A stretch of DNA of 64,000 bases from Chloroflexota bacterium (GTDB lineage Bacteria > Chloroflexota > Anaerolineae > Anaerolineales > Villigracilaceae): assembly GCA_013112685.1 (NCBI GenBank), contig JABFGC010000002.1, positions 2,986,902 through 3,050,901 on the forward strand, given 5' to 3'. The position numbers and the translations under genes were made by a program. The notes below the pieces were generated by a model. The model was given only the letters and a program-made list of their open reading frames with translations. It was not told where the DNA came from and did no database searches. This document shows positions 53,779-62,468 of this stretch, piece after piece; position 1 is the stretch's first letter, and every line of letters begins with the position of its first letter.

Positions 53779-55179
53779 ATGAAGAATCCATTTCGATTCA
53801 CAATTCTGATTGCCCTACTGTTGAACCTCTCCGCGTGCGGATCATCGCAGGAGGTGACCGACCCGATCTCGGTCATTGAGTCGTACGAAGCCGCATGGAA
53901 TGCAAAAGACCTCGACGCGGTGATGGAGCACTTCACCGACGATGCAGTGGAAACGAACGGAGCGGGCACATTCACAGGCAGGGACGAAATCCGCGGAGTG
54001 TACGAAAAATTCAACGATATTTTTTCCATGGACTGCCAGAACTACAAGGTAAAGGGCAATTCGGTTACGTATGATTGTGTGATGACTGTCTATGAGACTG
54101 GCGGTTTATTTGGGGAGCGATATGAAACCGTCTTCGAAGGCGGGAAAATAAAATCCAATATCATGATCGGGACGTTCGCTCCCGACATCCCAATATCCGA
54201 AACCGCCGCGCCCATCGTCCTTGCGACCCCCACCCCGTTGGCCGAAACCCTGCATGTGATTATGGAGGATGACATGGCGCGCGACGGCATGGATGCGATT
54301 CTCTATCTGTTGAAGCATCCCAACGTGGAGGTAGAGGCGATCACTGTCGCCGCGACGGGCGAAGCGCACTGCGAGTCGGGGGTCAAACACGCGCTTGGGT
54401 TGGTGGCGTTGAACAAGTCCACGGGCATCCCCGTTGCCTGTGGCAGGGAGACTCCGCTCAGCGGGGATCACGCTTTTCCATCTCCCTGGCGGGAAAACGC
54501 GGACAACCTGTACGGCTTGAATCTCCCCGAGGGGGGAAGCGCCTCGCCGCTGACCGCGCCCGAACTGATCGCCTCCACGATTCGGGAATCGACGCAGAAG
54601 ATAACCATCGTTGCGACGGGTCCGCTTACGAATATCGCCGAGGCGCTGACCGCGCATCCCGACATCGTGGAGAACATCCGGAGGATCTACATCATGGGCG
54701 GCGCGGTGGAGGTCAACGGCAACGTCGGTTTCTCGGGGGTCGGGATCCAGAATCAAGTCGCCGAATGGAATATCTACGTTGACCCTCGCGCTGCCAACCT
54801 CGTGTTCAACTCGGGCGCACCGATCACGCTCGTGCCGTTGGATGCTACAAATGATGTTCCCGCCACGACCCGTTACTACAAGACCCTCGAAGCGCATCGC
54901 TCCACCGCTGAGGCTGGATTCGTCTACGACTTGATGGATGCCAACCTGGGCATGATCCAAAGCGGCGGGACGTATTTCTGGGACGAACTGGCGGCAGCCA
55001 TTGCCACTGACGAAAGCCTCGCCACATTCAAGATGTTTGAGTTGCAGGTCGTGGAGGAGGAAGGTCCCGAAAGCGGATACACCAAACCCACCGCGGGTGG
55101 GGCAAAGATCCGTGTGGCTGTCTCCGCGAACGCGGAACGATTCGAGGAAACCTTTCTCAACGTGTTGAACATTCCTTGA
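53779..55179 (+). CDS. Lipoprotein fusing an NTF2-like domain to a nucleoside hydrolase
   Basis: 466 residues. Lipobox LNLSACG; NTF2/SnoaL-like domain about 25-130 (VIESYEAAWNAKDLDAVMEHFTD); then an inosine-uridine nucleoside hydrolase-like domain (about 150-460): HVIMEDDMARDGMDAILYLL replaces the DxDxGxDD metal motif, with EVEAITVAATGEAH, ITIVATGPLTNIAEAL and RIYIMGGAVEVNG following. The YVDPRAANLVF core is good. It acts outside the membrane, unlike most nucleoside hydrolases; altered metal residues may change activity. It is probably under the divergent GntR/LacI regulator. Confidence 0.8.
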   Translation: MKNPFRFTILIALLLNLSACGSSQEVTDPISVIESYEAAWNAKDLDAVMEHFTDDAVETNGAGTFTGRDEIRGVYEKFNDIFSMDCQNYKVKGNSVTYDCVMTVYETGGLFGERYETVFEGGKIKSNIMIGTFAPDIPISETAAPIVLATPTPLAETLHVIMEDDMARDGMDAILYLLKHPNVEVEAITVAATGEAHCESGVKHALGLVALNKSTGIPVACGRETPLSGDHAFPSPWRENADNLYGLNLPEGGSASPLTAPELIASTIRESTQKITIVATGPLTNIAEALTAHPDIVENIRRIYIMGGAVEVNGNVGFSGVGIQNQVAEWNIYVDPRAANLVFNSGAPITLVPLDATNDVPATTRYYKTLEAHRSTAEAGFVYDLMDANLGMIQSGGTYFWDELAAAIATDESLATFKMFELQVVEEEGPESGYTKPTAGGAKIRVAVSANAERFEETFLNVLNIP

Positions 55180-55203
55180 ATTAAGAAAGGAGTTCCCTGT
55201 AAG

Positions 55204-55320
55204 GGCTCAAAGCCGCCATTCCTTGCGGAGCACCCTGTGGCGGCAGTGTGATATCAAAAACCTCCCTGCGCCGGGCTTGCACAGAGCCTGCCAAAGTGAC
55301 GGCGCAGGGAGTAGCCCACT
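55204..55320. repeat. Two nested hairpins
   Basis: GCCGCCATTC ... TGTGGCGGC (about 55212-55242) and CTCCCTGCGCCG ... CGGCGCAGGGAG (about 55263-55312). They replace the 5' part of the decayed lipoprotein copy. Confidence 0.6.
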
Positions 55321-55325
55321 ACGGG

Positions 55326-55380
55326 CTGGAAGATCGTGGATGCGCTGAAGGAAATTGAATTTGAAAAGCCGAACAAATAG
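55326..55380 (+). pseudogene. 3' remnant of a second copy of the 53561 lipoprotein
   Basis: The frame reads GWKIVDALKEIEFEKPNK then TAG, matching KVILKALKEIELTR of the 53561 protein. Only about 18 codons remain, directly before the NTF2-like gene at 55412, which parallels the order 53561-53779. Confidence 0.5.
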
Positions 55381-55411
55381 TTGAATCTCAAAGGCAGAAA
55401 AGGAGAATCCC

Positions 55412-55828
55412 ATGAAAACCCTGTTTCGTCTTACATTGCTGATCGCATTGCTGTTGAGTGTTTCCGCCTGCGGCTCCCAGCCCTCGGAGCACGATGCGGC
55501 GTTGATTGCCGTGGTCGAAAATTCCATCGCCGCCTGGAACGCCGAAGACCTGGACGCCGTCCTTGCCTTGTACGCCGATGATGCGGTTGTAGCCAACAAA
55601 CTGGGGACATTCGAGGGAAAGGAAAAGATCCGTTCGCTCTTCGAAAGCGCCATTGACGAATTCAGCCAGGATTGCCGGAACTACAAAGCGAACGGCAACA
55701 CCGTCTCGTACGAATGCGCCTTAATCGGAAGGGACGATGGCAAAGCCTACGCTGGAGAAAAATATGAATTGGTGATCGAAAACGGCTTGATTGTGAGCGA
55801 CAAGTTCATTGGTAATTTCACGCCATAA
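55412..55828 (+). CDS. NTF2-like (SnoaL-type) lipoprotein
   Basis: 138 residues; lipobox LSVSACG; domain VVENSIAAWNAEDLDAVLAL, then GTFEGKEKIRSLFESAIDEF and VSYECALIGRDDGKAYAGEK. It is clearly paralogous to the N-terminal half of the 53779 protein and lacks the hydrolase. It probably binds a small molecule. AAAAGGAG precedes ATG. Confidence 0.75.
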   Translation: MKTLFRLTLLIALLLSVSACGSQPSEHDAALIAVVENSIAAWNAEDLDAVLALYADDAVVANKLGTFEGKEKIRSLFESAIDEFSQDCRNYKANGNTVSYECALIGRDDGKAYAGEKYELVIENGLIVSDKFIGNFTP

Positions 55829-55888
55829 TACTTCCGGTTCCCCAGAATCGAAGGAGGTTCGGGCAAACGTACAACAAGGAGTTGGGTC

Positions 55889-56639
55889 ATGAAAAACACG
55901 ATTCTCATCATCGTTATAACCGCGCTGATCGCGGGCATCTCCGCCTGCGCCTCGCGCGAGACGGTTAAATTGGTCGTCCTTGCGACGCCTTCGGATCAAA
56001 CACCACTCCCCAAGCCTATGAGAACGCGGTGAAGGAAGACCTCGATGCGGTGGTGAACGCATTCGTGTGGAGCGTCCCAACCAAGCCGCTTCATAATCAA
56101 CTTGAGGCAATGCGGAAAGACACTGAATTGCGCCAGGCTCTTAAGAACGCCGATGTGATCATGATGGGTATTTCTCCCAAGTGGAACGACGCGGCTGAAA
56201 ACCTCTACACGAGCGACATGTGCCGCGGCGACGACAACTAGGATTGCTTGCGCGGAGCCCGGGCAAAGGAAAAGGAAAACGTCGTCGCCCTCCTGGATCT
56301 TCTGGCTGAATTGCGCGCGGGGTCGCCGGTACTTCTCCGCGTGTTTATCATTGACGATCACTATTACCAGTTTACATTACCCGGCACGACAAAACCATTG
56401 GTAAAGCCGGAAGTGGCGGAAGTCATGAAAGTTTACTATCACGAACTTCTGGGATTCGCCGAGGAGGAGTGCCACCGCTGCGGAATCATTTCGGTGCGCG
56501 CCTTGCCCGACCCTTCTTTCAAGACTCAAATCCCCCGGCTGAATGGCTGGATGGGCGCGGACATTATACGGAGTCGGGGAGCCAGGTGATTACCGACGAA
56601 CTGGTCAAGTTGGGTCTTGAACTGACGGTGTTGAAGTAG
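55889..56639 (+). pseudogene. Decayed SGNH-type lipoprotein
   Basis: ATG 55889 after AAGGAG: MKNTILIIVITALIAGISAC is a good lipoprotein signal. An early indel near 56000, a stop at 56239-56241 and a last indel near 56570 break the gene. Pieces include LRQALKNADVIMMGISPKWN, LLRVFIIDDHYYQF and SGSQVITDELVKLGLELTV, an SGNH pattern with the C-terminal block. The GDS region after VVLATPSD seems deleted. Confidence 0.6.
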
Positions 56640-56650
56640 GAAAATTATTG

Positions 56651-56715
56651 TCCCTGCACTGAGGACGGTGCAGGGAACGTCGTGGTATGTAGGACAAATT
56701 GACAATTTGTCCTAC
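56651..56715. repeat. Two hairpins, GTAGGACAAATT palindrome and CCCTGCAC palindrome
   Basis: TCCCTGCAC (56651-56659)/GTGCAGGGA (56668-56676), then GTAGGACAAATT (56689-56700), loop GAC, AATTTGTCCTAC (56704-56715). They are terminator- or repeat-like. 56716-56890 shows no gene. Confidence 0.65.
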
Positions 56716-56899
56716 GGGATGATCGCTTCGCACACGCCGCTGCGATTGGGGAAATGAAGGACATATTCATCGGCAAATAACTGTGGAATAGCTCATCCGT
56801 TGAGATCTGTAGCATTTAGGTCATTTGATTCAAACAGAAGAGGCTGGGTTTTCACAAAGAATTAGAAGGATGATCATTGAAATGATCCACAGTTAATAT

Positions 56900-57069
56900 C
56901 CCTAGGCCAAGATGAAGAGGCAGTGGAACAGAAGGACTGTGAAAGAAGTTCTAAATATATTATTGCTGGTTTACAGGACCAGCAGGAGGAACAGGGTCGA
57001 AGCAATCAAGCCCTGACTGCCAGGCTGGAGCTAATAGAAAGCCAAATCGCTGAGAATGAAGCACAGCTC
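56900..57069 (+). pseudogene. Serine recombinase fragment, left of the insertion element
   Basis: The open frame reads SSKYIIAGLQDQQEEQGRSN and ALTARLELIESQIAENEAQL, a coiled-coil linker typical of large serine recombinases. It stops at the IS boundary and continues at 58302 after removal of the IS and one target copy. The catalytic domain is not in the window, so the gene was already truncated. Confidence 0.6.
57061..57069. repeat. 9-bp target-site duplication, left copy
   Basis: GCACAGCTC at 57061-57069 and again at 58302-58310, directly bordering the insertion element. Confidence 0.93.
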
Positions 57070-58301
57070 CTGATACCCTTACAGATTGAAAAAAAGCTAC
57101 TGCTCATCCAATGCGGCATAATTTGGTTGCTTGACGACCAAAGGAGGCCGCCGATGAGCAGTAGTCAGGAATTGTACAACCGATTGAGCGAAACCATGAG
57201 TGCCTTGGTGAAAGTGACAAACCGAAAGCAGTTGGCGAATTGGCTGTGGATCGTGGTAGGCTTGTTGCAGGGGAAATCGCCTGCGTTGAGCCAGATTGCC
57301 AATTTCCTGCCGATGAACACCCAAGCCGAATCCCGCGTGACTTTGATTCGCCGCTGGTTAATGAATTGGCATGTGGATGTGTGGGCATTTTACGAACCGA
57401 TCCTGAAACATGTTCTGCAAGGTTGGTCAGCGGTACAGGCATATGTCATTCTGGATGGCGTGATGATCTTCGGAGACCGCTGGCAAATCTTTCGCGTTTC
57501 CCTGCAACATGGTTGTCGTGCGATCCCGTTGGCTTGGGTAGTTGTGCCAGGCGAGGGCGTGACGACCGTGCAGCATTTGAAAACGATGTTGGAATGGGTC
57601 AAGCGGCTGTTGCACAACCGTGTGAAGAGCGTGGTCTTCCTGGCGGATCGTGGCTTCCGCGACTGCGATTGGGCGCAATTGTGCCTGGATTTAGGCTGGA
57701 ATTATGCGATTCGAGTGGCTTGCAACACCTACATTACTCTGGAGGATGGTCGGACGGGTCGCATTGACGCTTGGGTGTCTCCCTATCGCAACCGCTATTT
57801 CCAGAACGTTTGGCTGACGCAAGCGCAGAAACTTCTGACCAACTTGTCTGTCACCTGGACAACCGATAAGAATGGACAACCCGAAATGGTAGCGGTGATT
57901 TCCAATCAGATCGCCTGTCGCACTCGGTGCGAGAATACGGCCGCCGCATGAGCATCGAGCAAAGCTCCCGCGACGACAAGTCGGGCGGATTCAATATGGC
58001 GCACATTCAACTACAACACGCTGATCGCATTGAGCGCTTACTGCTAGCCATCGCAATTGCTACGCTCTGGTGTCACGAACTGGGCGAACACGTTTTACAG
58101 CAGGGCGAAACAACTCGCCGCCTGATTGATCCAGGGCCCACGCGCGAACTCAGTCTGTTTCAACTGGGTCTGCGCTGGTTGAAACGAGCCTTGGCGGTTG
58201 CCATGCACCTACTGCCCCATTTCAAAGCCCGATTGTCTCATCTCAAATTGCAGCCCGTCCTTTCTCCATTAGCCCAAATTGGAAATCTGTAAGGGTATCA
58301 G
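57070..58301 (+). mobile_element. IS4-type insertion sequence, 1232 bp
   Basis: Perfect 18-bp terminal inverted repeats: CTGATACCCTTACAGATT (57070-57087) and its complement (58284-58301). They are flanked by the 9-bp duplication GCACAGCTC. One transposase gene fills the element. Complete ends and exact duplication show recent insertion into a recombinase remnant. Confidence 0.95.
57154..58292 (+). CDS. IS4-type DDE transposase, one frameshift
   Basis: ~380 residues from ATG 57154 (AAAGGAGG upstream). DDE core: AYVILDGVMIFGDRWQIF (first Asp), VVFLADRGFRDCDWAQL (second Asp), and EYGRRMSIEQSSRDDKSGGF, the Y-(2)-R-(3)-E-(6)-K signature with the Glu. The YREK part is in another frame than the start; the shift lies at ~57925-57940 (CTCGGTGCGAG). 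It is more likely an indel than programmed, as no slippery run is seen. Confidence 0.88.
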
Positions 58302-58733
58302 GCACAGCTCAATAAATTGTTGGACCTTTATCTATCAGGCGGCTTTGAACGCGAGATACTGACTGAGAGACGCACTAGGCTCGAGGAGACTATGGAGAAA
58401 CTGAGGAATGATCACACTGAGGTCTCATCATATCTTGAGCAAGTGGTATTGTCCAATGAGCAAGTGGAAAACATAAAAGATTATTGCGAATCGATCAAAT
58501 ATGTTTTAGATAATGCTACATTTGAACAAAAACGGCGTGTGCTGGAGATGCTAGATGTTCGTGGTACACTAGCAATAGAAGAAGATGAAAGGGTCATTTA
58601 CGTCAAATGTCTAGAAACCCCACAGCAACGGCTGTCGCTTGCGCCAACATCGCCTTCATCAAATTTACATTGGCAAAACTCGATTGAACTAACCGCAAGG
58701 TTCATTGTGGCGGAAAATTGGCATTTGGAATAG
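58302..58733 (+). pseudogene. Serine recombinase fragment, right of the insertion element
   Basis: After the target copy: LNKLLDLYLSGGFEREILTE, then a coiled coil RLEETMEKLRNDHTEVSSYL, NATFEQKRRVLEMLDVRGTL, and SIELTARFIVAENWHLE at the end, the C-terminal tail of serine recombinases of this type. It starts 5' of any start codon and belongs with 56900-57069. 58734-59050 holds no gene I can name. Confidence 0.65.
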
Positions 58734-59050
58734 TCAACTCAATTCTAGCTAAGTTTCCAAAGCCGCCAGACACGCCGGAATCCCAGCCGCTCACAACAGC
58801 AAGCCCCCGTTACCCATAATGTGGCTTATCCTGCGCAGATTAGCACATCGTTTCCAGATGATGGGCATCCTGAGCCGGGCGTTGCCCTCCACTTTTCCTG
58901 ATTGTTCCAATCCTGCCACGGCGAGAATTCGTCTATCCCATCCGGATAATAGAGTGGCACATCGTCCTGCCTTGCCCCACACTTCTCTCATGGAGCCAGC
59001 ATGGCAGGTATTGACAAGCGTTGCCAGAGCCTCTAGTCCATGCTGATTGC

Positions 59051-59109
59051 TTGACTTCACAAGCAAAATACCGTATTATGTGAACTGTAAATTAGTATTA
59101 AGCTAATTT
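59051..59109 (+). promoter_or_regulatory. Promoter and candidate operator of the AbiE pair
   Basis: TTGACT (59051-59056), 17-nt spacer, TATTAT (59074-59079). Just downstream is the inverted repeat AAATTAG (59089-59095)/CTAATTT (59103-59109). AbiEi antitoxins are known to repress their own promoter through inverted repeats, which this arrangement fits. Confidence 0.65.
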
Positions 59110-59120
59110 CCAGGCGAAAA

Positions 59121-59717
59121 ATGCAAAAAAGCCAGTATTTGGAAACCATTCTACGATCCTCGAAGACCGTCTTCACCTTGGAAGACATAGCCTTATTGTG
59201 GCAAGAACCCGGTACGCAAGCTGTCCGGGTCCGGCTCAGCTATTATGTTCGGCGCGGAAAACTGTATCGCATCCGAAAGGGACTCTACGCCAAAGATAAG
59301 AATTACAGCAAATTGGAGGTTGCCACCCGGATATTTACCCCTTCCTACGTAAGTTTTGAGACCATCCTTGCCCGGGAAGGTCTGATCTTCCAATTCCATA
59401 CCCAGATCAGTGTCGCTTCTTATTTGACACGCGATATCGAGGTGGATGGACAGATCTACTCATTCAGGAAGATCAAAATGCCTATCCTCACCCATCCCAT
59501 GGGTGTCGAAAATAAGAATGAGACCTCCTTTGCAACCAGGGAACGCGCATGGTTGGATACCCTCTATCTCCGAGGCGAGTATCAAATTGACAATCCCAAC
59601 GGTTTGGACTGGAACAGGATATTCGACATGCTTCCGATCTACCATAACCAAAGGATGGCAAGTCGAGTACGCAAACTTTATAAGCAACTAAACCGTTCAA
59701 AGGAGGGATCGCCATGA
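59121..59717 (+). CDS. abiEi: AbiEi-type antitoxin
   Basis: 198 residues. N-terminal winged helix: FTLEDIALLWQEPGTQAVRV, RLSYYVRRGKLYRIRKGLYA. C-terminal AbiEi domain: YVSFETILAREGLIFQ, SVASYLTRDIEVDGQIYSF, SFATRERAWLDTLYLRGEY. Type IV antitoxin that represses the operon and counteracts AbiEii. It overlaps the toxin start by 4 bp. More AT-rich than the surrounding chromosome; it sits in a mobile region. Confidence 0.87.
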   Translation: MQKSQYLETILRSSKTVFTLEDIALLWQEPGTQAVRVRLSYYVRRGKLYRIRKGLYAKDKNYSKLEVATRIFTPSYVSFETILAREGLIFQFHTQISVASYLTRDIEVDGQIYSFRKIKMPILTHPMGVENKNETSFATRERAWLDTLYLRGEYQIDNPNGLDWNRIFDMLPIYHNQRMASRVRKLYKQLNRSKEGSP

Positions 59718-60403
59718 AACTCGATATCTCCACCCACAAGACCATCCTCTTCCAGATCCTCAAGGACATCTATTCGGACACGAGGATCGCGCCTTACATG
59801 GGTTTCAAGGGCGGCACTGCTGCCTTGATGTTCTACGGCTTGGATCGCTTCTCCGTCGATCTCGACTTCGACTTGTTGGACGAGTCCAAAGAAGAGGTTG
59901 TATTCGAGCGGGTCACGAATATTGTCGAGAAGTACGGAACGATCCGGGAAGCAAACAGGAAGCGATTTGGTCTCTTCTATGTGCTGTCTTACGAGGATAC
60001 GGCCCGCCACATCAAGGTGGAAATCAACCGGCGGCAATTCGGTTCTCGCTACGAGATCAAGACCTATCTGGGTGTATCCATGCTCGTGATGGTTCCCGAG
60101 GATGTCTTCGCGCATAAATTGGTCGCCATGCACGAACGGATCGGCAAGACCAGTCGAGACATTTACGACGTTTGGTTTTTTCTTCAACAGCGGTTTCCGA
60201 TCAATCACGAGATCGTGGAGGAACGGTCCAGGATGTCCTTCGACACGTTCCTACAAACTTGTATCCTGCAATTGGAGAAGATGAGCAATCGCTACATCCT
60301 AGACGGGGTTGGGGAGTTTTTGACGTCCAGCCAGAAGGATTGGGCAAAAGCCAAATTACGCGAGGAGACAATTTCTTTGTTGAAATTGAGGTTGGGGAGT
60401 TAA
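59714..60403 (+). CDS. abiEii: AbiEii-type nucleotidyltransferase toxin
   Basis: 229 residues. Nucleotidyltransferase motif FKGGTAALMFYGLDRFSVDL then DFD (GG ... DxD). IKVEINRRQF contributes the third acidic strand, and VPEDVFAHKLVAMHERIGKT and RDIYDVWFFLQQ the later motifs. The family (AbiEii/MenT-like) stops growth, at least partly by modifying tRNA, and acts in phage abortive infection. AAAGGAGG lies before the ATG, which overlaps the antitoxin stop (ATGA). Confidence 0.9.
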   Translation: MKLDISTHKTILFQILKDIYSDTRIAPYMGFKGGTAALMFYGLDRFSVDLDFDLLDESKEEVVFERVTNIVEKYGTIREANRKRFGLFYVLSYEDTARHIKVEINRRQFGSRYEIKTYLGVSMLVMVPEDVFAHKLVAMHERIGKTSRDIYDVWFFLQQRFPINHEIVEERSRMSFDTFLQTCILQLEKMSNRYILDGVGEFLTSSQKDWAKAKLREETISLLKLRLGS

Positions 60404-60621
60404 TCGCTAAGTGGTTCCTGGGGAAGCAATTTCTTCCCAACCTAACTCGATGATTTCGCGTACGGCTGTTCCAGGATGGATACGATATTTGGCAAGAATT
60501 TCCGTCTGAGTAAGTTTAGTAAGAAGAAAGAAGTTAGCAAGTCAAACTGTCCACCTCTTTTGGTTTCAGAAATTGGTGCAATTTTTGTTGAAATGAAAGT
60601 TGGGAGTGGTATCATCACCTT

Positions 60622-60752
60622 ATGACCACTGCTACCGCCCGGGCATTTTCTAATATTGCCTTCATCAAGTAGTCACACTCAATACACTATTGAACTAACA
60701 GCAAGGTTTGTTTTAACGGCAAAATCGTCATTATCTGGTACGCTTTCTGTCT
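60622..60752 (+). pseudogene. Second remnant of a recombinase C terminus
   Basis: The frames read AFSNIAFIK and, with breaks, SIHYxTNSKVCFNGKIV, parallel to SIELTARFIVAENW of the 58302 fragment; DNA segments ATTGAACTAAC.GCAAGGTT match in both. 60404-60621 and 60753-60969 show no gene. Confidence 0.4.
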
Positions 60753-61053
60753 AGGCGACCTTGGGAAAACACACTATAAAAGAGTCAATGCGGGTAAATT
60801 GATGAAATTTAGTACAAGTTGCTCGTAAATAGATAGAATTTGCGGGGTGTTCACTTGAAATTCCCCCCATAATAGACTGCTCAATCTGGCAACTACATCA
60901 ACCCAAAAGGGCGGCTATAATGTCAACATGTTGTGGACAAAAAGCTATAAATTTTTTAGTTGATGTTAATCAGGGTCAAATAGGGTCAAAAATAAGTGGT
61001 TCTCTTGCCAAGTTCTTATAGCCTTGCGGAAAACGTTTCGTTCCTGACCTGCT

Positions 61054-61890
61054 TTAGTTTTTGTGTCCAGTCGGAATGAGAGACTGAGCGGGTAGAAATT
61101 GGGTGTTGAACTGGGCGGCGAAATTTGCCGGGGTTTTATAACCCAACGCGCTGTGAGGACGCTGGGTATTATAGTGCAAGCGCCACTCTTCAATCACAAC
61201 CTGGGCGTCTAGCAGGGAAGAGAACCATTCGCGTTGCAAACATTCGTCACGGAACTTGTCATGGAAACTTTCGATGAAGCCGTTTTTCCAAGGCTGTCCT
61301 GGTGGAATAAAAGCCGGACCAACGTTCTTTTCCGCCAGCCAGATTTGCACCGCCGCGGCAGTAAACTCACCGCCATTGTCGGAACGGAGAAAGACGGGTG
61401 AAATGCGCTTTTTCATGATTTCATCCAGAAAAGCGATGACGTCTTCAGCCAGAATGGAGGTGGCGGTCAAGATCCCCCAACATTCGCGGGTGAACTCATC
61501 CAAAACACTCAGGGTCTTGAAGGGTCGTCCATCTGCCAGGCGGTCAAAAAGAATATCGTATGTCCAGACCTGATGGGGGTACTCAGCTTGTTGCGGTCGC
61601 GGAGGGGTGGATTGATCCTTTTTGCGCGGTTTGCGTGTGCGGTGTGCTCCGATTTTGAAGTCGTAGCGCTTCCAAAGCCGCCAGCCACACCCAAAACCGA
61701 TGCCGCTCTCAATCGCTACGCGACGGTAGCCATACCGTGGATTGGCTCGGGCAGCGGTACGCATTTTTTCCAGAAATTGGGCGTCCCGGGCAGGACGACG
61801 TAATTCATATCTGCCCACCGCACGGGAGATCCCGGTATATCGACAGGCAACCCGCTGGGATAGTCCTTTGGCTTCTACATGCTCGATCAT
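61054..61890 (-). CDS. IS3-family transposase OrfB
   Basis: 278 residues. HTH_21 region (ANPRYGYRRV) and rve integrase core: QVWTYDILFDRLADGRPFK (first Asp), VFLRSDNGGEFTAAAVQIWL (second Asp), NGFIESFHDKFRDECL (Glu). It ends with the IS3 motif YNTQRPHSALGYKTPANF. It is normally produced as an OrfAB fusion by -1 frameshifting; the A8 run (T8 on plus, 61917-61924) at the end of OrfA is in position, and the -1 frame continues SLTAEERHAMIEHVEAKG without stop. Confidence 0.92.
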   Translation of the reverse strand: MIEHVEAKGLSQRVACRYTGISRAVGRYELRRPARDAQFLEKMRTAARANPRYGYRRVAIESGIGFGCGWRLWKRYDFKIGAHRTRKPRKKDQSTPPRPQQAEYPHQVWTYDILFDRLADGRPFKTLSVLDEFTRECWGILTATSILAEDVIAFLDEIMKKRISPVFLRSDNGGEFTAAAVQIWLAEKNVGPAFIPPGQPWKNGFIESFHDKFRDECLQREWFSSLLDAQVVIEEWRLHYNTQRPHSALGYKTPANFAAQFNTQFLPAQSLIPTGHKN

Positions 61891-61910
61891 CGCATGCCGC
61901 TCCTCTGCCG

Positions 61911-62183
61911 TCAGGCTTTTTTTTCGAGAAACTCGCGGATGGCGTCGTTTGCCAGCATGGCTTCCGCCAACAGACGTTTCAGTTTCGCATTCTCAACCTC
62001 CAACGCCTTCAGCCGTTTGGCGTCTTCCACTTGCAAGCCGCCGTACTTGCGCTGCCAGCGATAGTAGGTGGCTGGGCCGATTTGCTCTTCGCGGCAGAAG
62101 TCGTCCACGGCCTTGCCTTTCGCCAGTTCTTCCTCGGCTTTGCGCAAGAGTTTTACGATCTGTTCGGGCTTCCTTCGGTTCAT
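61911..62183 (-). CDS. IS3-family transposase OrfA
   Basis: 90 residues, HTH plus leucine zipper: MNRRKPEQIVKLLRKAEEEL, VDDFCREEQIGPATYYRWQR, and LKALEVENAKLKRLLAEAML. It binds the IS ends and regulates transposition. It ends EFLEKKA; the AAAAAAAA slippery run lies in those last codons. AAAAGGAGC precedes ATG. Confidence 0.9.
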   Translation of the reverse strand: MNRRKPEQIVKLLRKAEEELAKGKAVDDFCREEQIGPATYYRWQRKYGGLQVEDAKRLKALEVENAKLKRLLAEAMLANDAIREFLEKKA

Positions 62184-62468
62184 CAGAGTTTCGCTCCTTT
62201 TTGAGGTGCTCGACCCTCATTTTACTTCGTCACATTTTCCAGAGCAGGTCATTCCCAAAATCAGATATTGCCACCCACAAAGATTTAGCGAGAAGACCAC
62301 TAAGCTCATGAGGTTTGGGATAATATTGGTCTTCGCGTCCGCGTTTTCCGCACATTTGCCAACTAGAAGAAGAATTCTAAGTGACTCGTGTCAAGCCAAA
62401 AGAAAATGTTACCGAAGGGTGACCTAGCGCATCAGATTGAATCCAATTAAAATACAATACTTAAACAA

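Larger units (their letters stand above)
60970..62219 (-). mobile_element. IS3-family insertion sequence (ends approximate)
   Basis: Two transposase genes OrfA and OrfB on the minus strand. Candidate ends are TCAGGGTC at 60970 and GACCCTCA ending at 62219, an imperfect inverted pair beginning with T[GC]AGGGTC. No target duplication is visible, so the boundaries remain uncertain by some tens of bases. Confidence 0.75.

Noticed and set aside
57930-57951. Programmed frameshift in the IS4-type transposase
   Set aside because: No slippery heptamer at the break; single-gene IS4 elements normally do not need recoding, so an indel is more likely.
58813-59043. Plus-strand frame of 75 codons before the AbiE promoter
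   Set aside because: No ribosome binding site or recognised domain; the antisense frame of the same stretch is equally open, so I left it as non-coding.
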